Source: Vallitalea longa (GTDB taxonomy: Bacteria; Bacillota; Clostridia; Lachnospirales; Vallitaleaceae). Taken from it: a DNA stretch of 64,000 nucleotides. Position 1 is the first letter of the stretch, and every line of letters starts with the position of its first letter. The DNA is taken from contig NZ_BRLB01000001.1 in the NCBI RefSeq assembly GCF_027923465.1, forward strand, positions 1-64,000, read 5' to 3'. The position numbers and the translations under genes were made by a program. Below the pieces are notes generated by a model. That model had not been told where the DNA came from, searched no databases, and saw only the letters and a program-made list of their open reading frames with translations. Of this stretch, positions 26,195-34,783 are shown in pieces.

Positions 26195-26659
26195 TTATTT
26201 TTCAAATTTCTTGAGACGTTTTGCCACCTCTTCCAAGAAAGTGGCATTACCCCACAATACAAATCTGGCTCTTTTTTCTGTTGAATCATAAATATAATTG
26301 AATTTATATTGGTCTTGTCCTTCCATGGACATGATTACATCCGTTATTTCATGAGCAATGGGTTTGGCCTCTTCTTGTTCATTCACATAATAATCGACTA
26401 TGCTACACACTTGTAGTTTGTCTTCTGTTGTCCTATTTTGTCCATCCATAAAAACACAAAAATCATCTTGACTCACATTAGAGGAACAATGGCATTTTGA
26501 ATCTTCATAGTATTTATTAAGAGCACTTTCATATATTCTCCACTGTCCTCCTACCTTTAATGCCTGTATTTTCCCACTATATATATATCTTCTTATAGTC
26601 TTGGTATGAACTTCAAGTTTCATTGCAACTTCATCTATAGTATAATATTTTTCTTCCAT
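26195..26659 (-). CDS. excisionase-type helix-turn-helix protein upstream of copA
   Basis: The 154-residue protein begins MEEKYYTIDEVAMKLEVHTKTIRRYIYSGKIQALKVGGQWRI, a MerR/excisionase-like DNA-binding domain. Cysteines follow (KCHCSSNVSQDDFC and VC), which might bind metal. The C-terminal 70 residues form an unrecognised domain. The start at 26659 is chosen from AGGAAGGTGAT ending four bases upstream; GTG at 26668 and ATG at 26665 fall inside that site. It is cotranscribed with the copper ATPase and may regulate it or sense a metal; this is inference. Confidence 0.8.
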   Translation of the reverse strand: MEEKYYTIDEVAMKLEVHTKTIRRYIYSGKIQALKVGGQWRIYESALNKYYEDSKCHCSSNVSQDDFCVFMDGQNRTTEDKLQVCSIVDYYVNEQEEAKPIAHEITDVIMSMEGQDQYKFNYIYDSTEKRARFVLWGNATFLEEVAKRLKKFEK

Positions 26660-26690
26660 TAGCATCACCTTCCTAATGTTTAATGATTAC

Positions 26691-26718
26691 ATTATATCAT
26701 ATTGATAATCATTTTCAA
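26691..26718 (-). promoter_or_regulatory. promoter with Fur-like box between -35 and -10
   Basis: On the minus strand TTGAAA (26718-26713) and TATAAT (26696-26691) are separated by 16 bp. The plus-strand sequence CATATTGATAATCATTTTC at 26698-26716 matches the Fur consensus at 16 of 19 positions and fills the spacer, a classic repressor position. Confidence 0.7.
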
Positions 26719-26783
26719 GCACAAATGTATAGTTTTGTCCATTTTTGTTCATTTTGTATATAGAACATATTGTCGTTTATCCC

Positions 26784-26822
26784 AAAAAAACACATATTCA
26801 AATTATCGAATACATGTTTTTT
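26784..26822 (-). terminator. terminator downstream of the ComB-like gene
   Basis: A-rich arm 26785-26799 (ending CACATATTC) pairs with 26808-26822 (GAATACATGTTTTTT) apart from a two-base internal loop; the minus-strand product ends in a T-run. It lies about 130 bp past the ComB-like stop. Confidence 0.55.
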
Positions 26823-26947
26823 ATTAGTTTATACTATTTTATTTTTTTCTATCCAGATTTATTGGTTATTAACTTTTACACTTCAATATTCTATGTAAAT
26901 ATAAGATTAGAAATAAGCTTTATAGAATAAATATAGGTATTTTATTT

Positions 26948-27652
26948 TTATCTTATCGTTCTTTTTATTTTCACCATTTGAAACATATCTTTATCTATCT
27001 TCTCAGCTTTTATTATGAAATCGAATCTATTACAATCAAGGCAAAAATGGAAATCTTGTCTAGGTTGGCTATCTTGTGCATTGTCGTCGTTAAATCTTTC
27101 TCCACCATTATTGATAAGTTTTGCTTTCAATGTGCTTAGGTCGAATTCTTCATTCAATAATAAGCTTTTTATATACATTGCACAGAGAACATCTTCTCTT
27201 GCTTCACAGACTCCGTTATTACCCATAGCGACAAGTGATACGACACTAGGTTTCTTACTTGAAATATAATCAGCTATTGCCTTGGCATTAACAAAACTTC
27301 CAGTAATTATTTCTGACGCACCTACCGCATTGACAATACCTTTTGTACCTGCACTAGTAGTATGAACTACTGTACTACCACTTAGATTATCTCCTTGATT
27401 GATATAATAAGGTGAATTACCATATTCAAATCCATCAAGCAGCAATCCATTTCTTTCTCCTACCAATATGTAATCGGGATTTTCTTCTTTCAGTATAAAT
27501 GCTTTCTGGGTAGTTCCTACAGCATATATATCATTTACTCCTTTATCATATAGATAACATTCTACACTGAAAGCCCTAAATACATCAATAATTACTGTAA
27601 GCCCTTCTGCTTGTTTAGCTCCTTCTATATAGTTGAGTATTCTTATGTCCAT
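26948..27652 (-). CDS. comB: 2-phosphosulfolactate phosphatase family protein (ComB-like)
   Basis: The 234-residue protein shows the ComB pattern: VIIDVFRAFSVECYLYDKGV at 21-40, LVGERNGLLLDGFEYGNSP near 83-101, VVHTTSAGTKGIVNA near 115-129, and VSLVAMGNNG. ComB is a Mg2+-dependent phosphatase making sulfolactate from phosphosulfolactate. In methanogens this serves coenzyme M synthesis; in bacteria it is often linked to sulfolactate of spores or to unknown roles. No ComA, ComC or sulfolactate dehydrogenase gene is near, so its pathway is open. It is monocistronic. Confidence 0.87.
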   Translation of the reverse strand: MDIRILNYIEGAKQAEGLTVIIDVFRAFSVECYLYDKGVNDIYAVGTTQKAFILKEENPDYILVGERNGLLLDGFEYGNSPYYINQGDNLSGSTVVHTTSAGTKGIVNAVGASEIITGSFVNAKAIADYISSKKPSVVSLVAMGNNGVCEAREDVLCAMYIKSLLLNEEFDLSTLKAKLINNGGERFNDDNAQDSQPRQDFHFCLDCNRFDFIIKAEKIDKDMFQMVKIKRTIR

Positions 27653-27749
27653 TTTTCATCCACTCCTGTCTATTAAATCCAATGAAAACGACTTCTGATA
27701 ACAACTATAATTATAACACTAATTGCAATCTATTACCTAATTTAATAGA

Positions 27750-27781
27750 AAAAAGGTGAGATTGAATAATCCCACCTTTTT
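27750..27781 (-). terminator. terminator after the M56/DUF4367 cluster
   Basis: AAAAAGGTG at 27750-27758 pairs with CACCTTTTT at 27773-27781, with GATT/AATC extending the stem after one mismatch. It closes the minus-strand M56 cluster, past the C-terminal remnant at 27809. Confidence 0.65.
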
Positions 27782-27808
27782 GGTCCATCATAGTAAATCT
27801 TACATTAT

Positions 27809-27907
27809 CTATTTCATTATTTCATCATAGCTCTTTGAAGCCATAATATGACTGATTATCTCATCAATATTGTCTATATTATCACAATCATTACTACTTA
27901 CACTATA
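27809..27907 (-). pseudogene. C-terminal remnant of an M56/DUF4367 protein
   Basis: The minus-strand frame reads DEIISHIMASKSYDEIMK followed by a stop. This parallels the last 20-25 residues of the intact M56 proteins (for example VMESKSFDEITKN). No start codon or ribosome binding site is linked to it. It is a leftover of an extra gene copy downstream of the first complete M56 gene. Confidence 0.7.
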
Positions 27908-27989
27908 ATAGATAAACTATCTACAAATGTAATCCTATTGAGTAATATAAACTAGTAATCATATTAGTCTTAATGATTACTTATTGAAT

Positions 27990-30122
27990 CTATTTTTCAT
28001 CTTGAATAATCTCATCAAAACTCTTGGAATCCATAAGATGCTTCATTACATTCTCAATATCTATTGAGACTTCTTTACCTTCTGGTACATAATAGCCAAT
28101 TGAATAGTATATATCATTGTCATACCAAGTATAATCAATGTTCTTATCTGGTTCTGTCTGTCCTTCTTCTAGCTCATATGAATCAATTTCTTTTAAGACT
28201 TTTCGCCCGTTTATATTTTCCCATTTTCCTTCCATCTTATCAAACCAAGGTTTTTCAGCATCAGCCATTTCAAATTTACCATATTTAACAAATTGATCAT
28301 AATAATATGGTGCTACAGGTCTTTGGTCTATATTAAAGTCACCTGAACAATTGTATGATATATATTTCATATCTTCATCATAAGTTATATTACTATAGTC
28401 ACCAAAGTAAGTATCCATAGGTAATTTGAAATCGAATCCTATCATATCTCTAGCTTTTTTCATATCTTTTAAGTTATATATATATTTTACAGCATCTGAA
28501 TCTACAAATTTATCTGTCTCAATTTCTTCTGGGCTTTTTAATGATTTAATCATTTTTTCAACTTCTGAAAGTGGTAATTCACCATGAACTTCATTACTGT
28601 CTTTATATATTTTTTTATACTCTATTACATAGTTAATACCATCTTTTTTGAAAACGAAATTTTTGTATATATAAGGACCAGAAGTGGTTATTACTTCTCC
28701 TTTTATTCCACCTATAATCTTAGATTGTTTATCAACTATTGTATCTTTTTTAGCTAGAAATTCCTCAGGATCTGTTGGTGAAATGTTAACTACGAACCAG
28801 AATCCTTTACCATTATTGCGATTACTATAATGTAATTTCACTTTATTCTCTTGTGGCATGAAAGCATAACTACATAATCTATAATCATCTTGAGGAATAT
28901 ATTCTGGTATCATAATATTGAAATCAACATCTTCTAGAAGTCTATCTAAACTAGTATATGTTTTATAACCTGTTGTATTTAGAATATTTTCTATCAAATC
29001 CTTACCATCTTCATTAACATATTTTAATTGTGGGTCTTGTTGTTTAGCCTTTACTGGGTTAGTAAAAACCACTCCCCCAAATAATAATGCTGCTGATAAG
29101 GTTGCTGCTGTGAATTTATATGTATTTTCCTTGAATTTACTAATCATCGTAATTCTCCTCTCTAATTGTTTCTTGGAATTGCTGAAATAACAAGCTAATC
29201 CCAACTGTTTATTTCCTGTTATTATTATTCGTGCTACCGCTAACATACTTTTACCATAAGATACTGCGTTGTCTTCACCTAGTTTATCAAGAACGTAAGA
29301 ATCACAAGCCAATTCAATGTCTGACCTTATTATACTGCTCATTTTCCATATTAGTGGATTAAACCAGTTAATAGATATAGCAATAATACTTAAGATATTA
29401 TATATTGAGTCTTTTCTCTTATAATGAGCTACTTCATGCATTATGATATGTTCCAGATCTTCTGTTTCTATTTTGATAAGCTGTTCAGGTATATATATTC
29501 TTGGTGTAAAGAAACCTATTATGAATGGACTTTTGAATCTGTTTTCCATATATAACTTTACATCTCTCTTAACCCCTAATGTTGTTTTACACTTATCAAC
29601 TATGTTCAATACATTATTATTATCTATTTCCATGCATAATTTTAATCTATTATTGAATCTCCATTGTAATATACAAGCACCAATCAAAATTATCAAGAAT
29701 CCTGATAACCATATGACTGATAGTATATCTTTCATACTAATGGCAACATTTCTTGTACCTACATTATCATTAGCATCATATGTATTTTCTTCCAGTTCTT
29801 TGTTATAATCAGAATGTGTGTGTTTTTCTATACTATATCTTGGATTTTGTTGTGATTCTATACTTTCAGGAATTATTGTCAAACTCTCTGATATAGTATT
29901 TTCAGTATTAAATTGTGGCAAAAGATTAAATATGCTTATGGAACTCTCGGGAACTATTACCAAGCAGAATTTTAATATTATTACGCTCAATAGAACCTGA
30001 TTAAGTCTCATGTTGATTTTTGATTTAAAGAAATATCTTATCAGTAGTAATATTAGTGCTATTAAGGTTGATGTAAAAGAAGTAAATAATACATTTTCAA
30101 AAATCTTATTTATAATACTCAT
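27990..30122 (-). CDS. BlaR1-like M56 family membrane peptidase with DUF4367 domain
   Basis: The 710-residue protein has an N-terminal membrane part (segments near 10-30, 40-58, 130-155), then the M56 zinc peptidase motif HEVAH at 229-233 in HIIMHEVAHYKRKDS, and NWFNPLIWKM. A further membrane anchor is near 340-365. About 350 extracytoplasmic residues form a DUF4367-like region instead of the penicillin-binding domain of BlaR1. It presumably senses an envelope signal and inactivates the BlaI repressor encoded 20 bp upstream. It is a close paralog of the protein at 31310, and the pair is preceded by a double operator. Confidence 0.88.
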   Translation of the reverse strand: MSIINKIFENVLFTSFTSTLIALILLLIRYFFKSKINMRLNQVLLSVIILKFCLVIVPESSISIFNLLPQFNTENTISESLTIIPESIESQQNPRYSIEKHTHSDYNKELEENTYDANDNVGTRNVAISMKDILSVIWLSGFLIILIGACILQWRFNNRLKLCMEIDNNNVLNIVDKCKTTLGVKRDVKLYMENRFKSPFIIGFFTPRIYIPEQLIKIETEDLEHIIMHEVAHYKRKDSIYNILSIIAISINWFNPLIWKMSSIIRSDIELACDSYVLDKLGEDNAVSYGKSMLAVARIIITGNKQLGLACYFSNSKKQLERRITMISKFKENTYKFTAATLSAALLFGGVVFTNPVKAKQQDPQLKYVNEDGKDLIENILNTTGYKTYTSLDRLLEDVDFNIMIPEYIPQDDYRLCSYAFMPQENKVKLHYSNRNNGKGFWFVVNISPTDPEEFLAKKDTIVDKQSKIIGGIKGEVITTSGPYIYKNFVFKKDGINYVIEYKKIYKDSNEVHGELPLSEVEKMIKSLKSPEEIETDKFVDSDAVKYIYNLKDMKKARDMIGFDFKLPMDTYFGDYSNITYDEDMKYISYNCSGDFNIDQRPVAPYYYDQFVKYGKFEMADAEKPWFDKMEGKWENINGRKVLKEIDSYELEEGQTEPDKNIDYTWYDNDIYYSIGYYVPEGKEVSIDIENVMKHLMDSKSFDEIIQDEK

Positions 30123-30142
30123 AAACTATTACTCCTTTAATA

Positions 30143-30529
30143 TTATTTACCACTATTTCTTTTCTTTTGTTCTAAAACCTTTTGAAGCCTATCAATATCT
30201 TCTACTGCTAAATCTTCTTGATCTATAAAGTTATAGACTAATTTATCCACTGCACCATCATATAAATTCTTAAGGAAACTTTTATTTGCCGATTTTACAT
30301 ATTCACTCTTAGTGATAATTGGATAATACAAATAATTGCGTCCCAGTCTGCTGTATGATACAGCCTTTTTATTAACCAGCCTAGTTATATAGGTCTTTAT
30401 AGTCTGCGGATTCCTCTTTTTGTTTGCCAAACTACAAATTATTTCCTCTGAAGTGATGGGATTTTCATTCCATATGATTTTCATAACTTCTAGTTCTGCA
30501 TTTGATATATTCGGAATATTCTTTTTCAT
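30143..30529 (-). CDS. BlaI/MecI family repressor (copy 1)
   Basis: The product is 128 residues: ISNAELEVMKIIWNENPITSEEIICSL, then NPQTIKTYITRLVNKKAVSYSRLGRNYLYYPIITKSEY, the full BlaI winged-helix and cleavage-region pattern. Its C-terminal part would dimerise and be cut by the partner M56 peptidase. It is followed at once by the M56 gene. The double operator at 30555-30589 lies just upstream, which suggests autorepression. GGAGGAA precedes the ATG. Confidence 0.92.
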   Translation of the reverse strand: MKKNIPNISNAELEVMKIIWNENPITSEEIICSLANKKRNPQTIKTYITRLVNKKAVSYSRLGRNYLYYPIITKSEYVKSANKSFLKNLYDGAVDKLVYNFIDQEDLAVEDIDRLQKVLEQKKRNSGK

Positions 30530-30554
30530 AAAAATTCCTCCTTGAGTTTCAATC

Positions 30555-30589
30555 TACACGTGTAAATCTAATATAAGTTTACACTTGTA
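30555..30589. promoter_or_regulatory. double BlaI-type operator before blaI copy 1
   Basis: Two TACA-N2-TGTA dyads, TACACGTGTA at 30555-30564 and TACACTTGTA at 30580-30589, are 25 bp centre to centre and themselves in inverted context (TCTACAC...GTGTAAAT and TTTACAC...TTGTAGAT). BlaI/MecI repressors bind TACA/TGTA dyads. Confidence 0.8.
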
Positions 30590-30721
30590 GATATTAAATG
30601 TCAAGGATTTTTTTTATTTTTTGTAACTTTATTCTATATAACATTAATGGGATATAATTCTTACACAAGACGGTATTTATCCGTTAAGAAAGTTGGGATG
30701 TAATGGACAGTTGGTAATCTT

Positions 30722-30826
30722 TCTGTTATGGTATTCTCCACTTTATATTGTGTTGATAAATTCAGTATGCTTATAGGGCTTTCAGGAACTATAAGCATAC
30801 TCATTTATCATTTTAAGAATATCCAT
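30722..30826 (-). pseudogene. N-terminal remnant of an M56 gene with internal deletion
   Basis: From an ATG at 30826 with GGAGTAA upstream it reads MDILKMINEYAY and then a stop. The other frame continues IVPESPISILNLSTQ and ENTIT, matching residues 56-79 of the intact M56 proteins (IVPESSISIFNLLPQ, ENTISES). About 45 codons are missing in between and everything after residue 80 is lost. It sits right after blaI copy 2, where a complete M56 partner would be expected. Confidence 0.8.
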
Positions 30827-30849
30827 AGCTATTACTCCTTTGACAATAA

Positions 30850-31239
30850 TTATTTCTTGCTATCTTTTTTCTTATTGTCCAAAATCTCTTGGAGCCTGTC
30901 AATGTCTTCTTCTGATAAATCTTCTTCTTCAATGAAATTGCACACTAATCTACCCACAGCTCCATCATACATTTTCTGTAGAAAAGTTCTATTCTCAGCT
31001 TTTACATATTCATTCTGTGATGTAATAGGATAATATAAGTAATTACGCCCTTCTCGGTTATAGGAAACAGCTTTTTTCTTGACTAATCTGGTTATGAAAG
31101 TCTTAATAGTCTGTGGACTCCACTTCATTCTATCTGCCAAACTATTAATTATTTCATCAGATGTAATGGGGTTTTTCTTCCATATTAACTTCATTACTTC
31201 CAATTCAGAATCTGATATACTAGGAATATTCTTTTTCAT
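30850..31239 (-). CDS. BlaI/MecI family repressor (copy 2)
   Basis: This 129-residue paralog of the copy at 30143 is nearly identical in layout (ISDSELEVMKLIWKKNPITSDEIINSL, SPQTIKTFITRLVKKKAVSYNREGRNYLYYPI). Its adjacent downstream M56 gene is reduced to a fragment. A complete M56 gene ends 71 bp upstream instead, so it may now be cotranscribed with that. Only a degenerate half operator (TTTACACGCTAGA near 31262) is seen directly upstream. Confidence 0.9.
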   Translation of the reverse strand: MKKNIPSISDSELEVMKLIWKKNPITSDEIINSLADRMKWSPQTIKTFITRLVKKKAVSYNREGRNYLYYPITSQNEYVKAENRTFLQKMYDGAVGRLVCNFIEEEDLSEEDIDRLQEILDNKKKDSKK

Positions 31240-31309
31240 TATATTTCCTCCTTGTTTAAGATTTACACGCTAGATTCATTTATTATTACTATTGAAAATC
31301 GTTAACCAA

Positions 31310-33442
31310 TTAATTTTTTGTTATTTCATCAAAACTCTTGGATTCCATAACGCTCTTAACTATTTTTTCCATTTCTGCATCTTCCATATCTACATTAATA
31401 TCTTTTGATGGAAATGAAACAAATGTTACAGTATAGTATACATCATTTTCTTCCCAAGTATAGTATATATACTTATTGGCAATTTTAATATTAGTATTTT
31501 GCTCTTTTATTTTGTCTTTTCTTACTACTTTAAGGACCTTTGTATTGTTGATATATTGGAAGTTTCTTTCTTTAGTATATTCTCTCGCATTTTCTCCTGT
31601 ACCAATTTTACCACTTGTATCAGTATCTGTGTATAGAAAAGCTGGTTTTTCTTTTATTATTGACAAATCAAATTTACTACTATAGAAATTAATGGATTTT
31701 TCATTATATGATATTGAACTATATTGTTTATTGATTGGTAATCTAAAATCAGTTCCAAACTCTTTTCTAGCATCTTTCATATCTTTTAAATCATATACAT
31801 GTGTTTTATTAGAAGGAACTTGATAAGCTTCTATATTAATATTCTCTACATAATCAAGTGATTCTATCATTCTAGCAACTTCTGACACAGGTAAATCACC
31901 CATATCTCTATAGTCTGAAGATGTATATAAATAACTTATATCATAATATAGACCATCTTTTTGGAATATGAAATGCTTACCTAACATTACTGAGTCAATA
32001 TCAATAATTATTTCTTGTCCATTCATACCTCCAATAGACATTTCTTTCCTTTTTATTATTGATGGATTGGTATTTCTTTTTTTGTCAATTAACGAATCTG
32101 TAGGATCTGTTTTAGATATATTAATATCAAAGTAGATGCACTCACCTTTTGTATTAGTGAAAAATAGGTCAACTTCATCGTCTGCTTTACAATAAGTAAG
32201 CATTCCTAACTTATAATCATCTGGTAGATCATTAGGTAACATTAATCTAAAGTCTATACTTTCTGCGAGCCTATCTACATTGAAATATTCACTATTAGAA
32301 TTCTCTACAATACTCTCTTTTTCATTTATGTCATTGACATATTTTATCTGTGTTTCATCTGTTTTTGCTTTGACAGGGTTGGTAAAAACCAATCCTCCAA
32401 CTAATAGAGCTGCTGACAAGGATACTGCTGTGAATTTATATGTATTTTTCTTGAATTTACTAATCATTTTTATTCTCCTCTGTAACTGTTTCTTGGAATT
32501 ACCAAAATAACATGCTAATCCGAACTGTTTATTTCCCCTTATTATTAGACGTGCTACCGCTAACATACTTCTACCATAAGATACTGCCTTGTCTTCACCT
32601 AACTTATCTAGAACGTAAGAATCACAAGCTAATTCAATATCTAATCTTATTATACTGCTCATCTTCCACGTTATTGGATTAAACCAATTGATAGCTATAG
32701 CAATAACACTTAAGATATTGTATATTGAATCTTTTCTCTTATAATGAGCTAATTCATGCATTATTATGTGTTCCAGATCGTCTGCTTCTAATTTGATGAG
32801 CTGTTTTGGTATATATATCCTTGGTGCGAAGAAACCTATTATGAATGGACTTTTGAATCTGTCTTCCATATATATCTTCACATCAGTTTTAACCCCTAAT
32901 GTCCTTTTACACTTATCAACTATGTTCAACACAAAAGTATCATCTAGTTCCTTGCATAATCTTAATCTATTGTTAAATCTCCCCTGTAATGTGAATGCTC
33001 CTATTAAGATTATCAAGAATCCTGATAACCATATGATTGATATTATATCCTTCATACTGACACTTATATGTATTGTATCAACATTATCATTAGCTCCATA
33101 TAGACGTTCGTCCAAATTTTTGTTATAATTAGTTTGTGTGATTTTTTCTATACTATAATTTGGGGTTTGTTGTGATTCTATACTTTCATGTGTAGTTGAC
33201 AAACTCTCTGATATAGTATTTTTCGTATTAAGTTGTGGCAAAAGATTAAATATGCTTATAGAACTTTCAGGCACTATGACCATGCAGAATTTTAATATTA
33301 TGATGGTTAATAGAACTTGATTGAGTTTCATATTTATTTTTGCTTTTAGTAAATATCTTATCAATAGTATTATTAGTGTTATTATGCTTGATGTAAAAGT
33401 AGTAAATAATACATTCTCAAAAACATTATTAAGAATATCCAT
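31310..33442 (-). CDS. BlaR1-like M56 peptidase with DUF4367 domain (copy 2)
   Basis: The 710-residue paralog of the protein at 27990 has the same length and layout, with HELAH at 229-233, NWFNPITWKM, and the same anchor region. The N-terminal 370 residues are highly similar to copy 1, while the extracellular region has diverged strongly. That is the pattern expected if the two sense different signals. A double operator at 33563-33598 lies upstream, and blaI copy 2 follows 71 bp downstream. Confidence 0.88.
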   Translation of the reverse strand: MDILNNVFENVLFTTFTSSIITLIILLIRYLLKAKINMKLNQVLLTIIILKFCMVIVPESSISIFNLLPQLNTKNTISESLSTTHESIESQQTPNYSIEKITQTNYNKNLDERLYGANDNVDTIHISVSMKDIISIIWLSGFLIILIGAFTLQGRFNNRLRLCKELDDTFVLNIVDKCKRTLGVKTDVKIYMEDRFKSPFIIGFFAPRIYIPKQLIKLEADDLEHIIMHELAHYKRKDSIYNILSVIAIAINWFNPITWKMSSIIRLDIELACDSYVLDKLGEDKAVSYGRSMLAVARLIIRGNKQFGLACYFGNSKKQLQRRIKMISKFKKNTYKFTAVSLSAALLVGGLVFTNPVKAKTDETQIKYVNDINEKESIVENSNSEYFNVDRLAESIDFRLMLPNDLPDDYKLGMLTYCKADDEVDLFFTNTKGECIYFDINISKTDPTDSLIDKKRNTNPSIIKRKEMSIGGMNGQEIIIDIDSVMLGKHFIFQKDGLYYDISYLYTSSDYRDMGDLPVSEVARMIESLDYVENINIEAYQVPSNKTHVYDLKDMKDARKEFGTDFRLPINKQYSSISYNEKSINFYSSKFDLSIIKEKPAFLYTDTDTSGKIGTGENAREYTKERNFQYINNTKVLKVVRKDKIKEQNTNIKIANKYIYYTWEENDVYYTVTFVSFPSKDINVDMEDAEMEKIVKSVMESKSFDEITKN

Positions 33443-33562
33443 TTATATTACTCCTTATTAGTTGCCACTATGCTATTTTTATCTAGAATCCCCTTGAATC
33501 TTACTATAACCTTCTTATAATGAATCTTTCAATGACTTGTTTTGTAATGAATGTTTCAAATC

Positions 33563-33598
33563 TACGCGTGTAAATCCATTTACTAGTTTACACTCGTA
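33563..33598. promoter_or_regulatory. double BlaI-type operator before M56 copy 2
   Basis: TACGCGTGTA at 33563-33572 and TACACTCGTA at 33589-33598, 26 bp centre to centre, with the same flanks (TCTACxC..TGTAAAT and TTTACAC..GTAGAT) as the site at 30555. One base in each dyad departs from the consensus. Confidence 0.75.
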
Positions 33599-33687
33599 GA
33601 TCTATAATGTCAAGAGTTTTTTATAAAATAGATAAACCTAATCATAACTACCATTTTTTCAATATTTTATGACTTTTATTATTTATT

Positions 33688-34590
33688 CTATTTCATAATT
33701 TCATCAAAACTCTTAGAATCTATAATGTTTTCAACTGTTTATCAAAAAAAGAGAATTAATTCTCATTATTAAGTGTTTTTTCATAAGATGCTTTAATATT
33801 TTGTACATCATCTAGTGATTCTATCATCTTAGTGAGTTCTGATTCAGTTAACTCACCTGTAACATTACCATCTGCATCCATACTCTTATAATCTATATCA
33901 TAATACATATCATCTTTTTGAAATACGAAATGTTTAGACAAAATTTTCTTGTCTATATCAACAGTTATTTCTTGACCATCAATACTTGCGATACTCGTTT
34001 TTTCTTTTCTGTAATTGATGGATTGGTATTATAATTTTCGTCAACTAAATATACATTAGGGTCTGTTTGGGATACAATAAATTAACTGAACTCTTATCTT
34101 TGTTATAAGTAAACAGTTCCAATTTATAATCTTCTGGTAAATATGTAGGTAACATTAATTTGAAATCTACATCTTTTGCAAGTTTATCAACCTGTGACAT
34201 ATAATACTTATAATTTTCATCTTGTGATTCATTCATGTCATTGACATATTCTAACTGTGTCTCATTTGTTTTCGCGTTTACATGATTGCTTAAAATCAAT
34301 CCACCAAATAATAAAGTAGCTGATAGTGATACTGCTGTTATCTTACATGCATTTTTCTTGAATTTGTTAATCATATTTATTCACCTCTAAAATCCTTCCT
34401 AGAATTACTAAAATAGCTAATTCAATCAATGTCCAATTTCATAATATCGGGTCATATTTCAATTAGTGAAATATCATATTAATCTCTGTAGCAATGCTAC
34501 TTAAGATATTATATCTTGTGTGTTGTGTAATTTTTTCCATACTATAACTTTGAGTTTCTTGTGATACTATACTTTCATTAAAATTCTCCC
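33688..34590 (-). pseudogene. decayed third M56/DUF4367 gene
   Basis: Fragments in order on the minus strand: N-terminal scraps near 34480-34590 matching the M56 linker region, then 34374-34045 reading MINKFKKNACKITAVSLSAT to a DUF4367 start (FKLMLPTYLPEDYKLELF). A frameshift follows near 34080-34045, then 33941-33756 with KHFVFQKDDMYYDIDYK, and a terminal IIDSKSFDEIMK with stop at 33688. The M56 catalytic part is gone. AGAGGTGA before 34374 may still allow translation of a small DUF4367-like protein of 109 residues. Confidence 0.75.
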
Positions 34591-34601
34591 ACCATCAAAT
34601 C

Positions 34602-34637
34602 TACAGGTGTAAATCTGTTTATCGGTTTACACCTGTA
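34602..34637. promoter_or_regulatory. double BlaI-type operator before the decayed M56 gene
   Basis: TACAGGTGTA at 34602-34611 and TACACCTGTA at 34628-34637 are each good dyads, and the whole 36-bp block is itself an inverted repeat. Spacing is 26 bp, as at 33563. The operator has survived better than the gene behind it. Confidence 0.8.
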
Positions 34638-34783
34638 GATTAAAAATGTCAAGAGTTTTTCATTTTTTAAATTCTATTTTAGTAATTTATTGAATGCCGT
34701 TAATTGAAAGATAATAAGTCTTTGCAGGATTAAACGAATATTTTAATTGTATCCTATAGCTTCTCAATAATTCTTGATATTTT

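Noticed and set aside
26720-26760. Short tandem TTTTGTCCATTTTTGTTCAT motif upstream of the copper operon
   Set aside because: Only two imperfect units in AT-rich sequence; not strong enough to call a repeat or operator.
30555-34637. CRISPR-like array suggested by repeated TACA/TGTA blocks
   Set aside because: Only three blocks, kilobases apart, each a paired dyad in front of BlaI/M56 genes; operators explain them.
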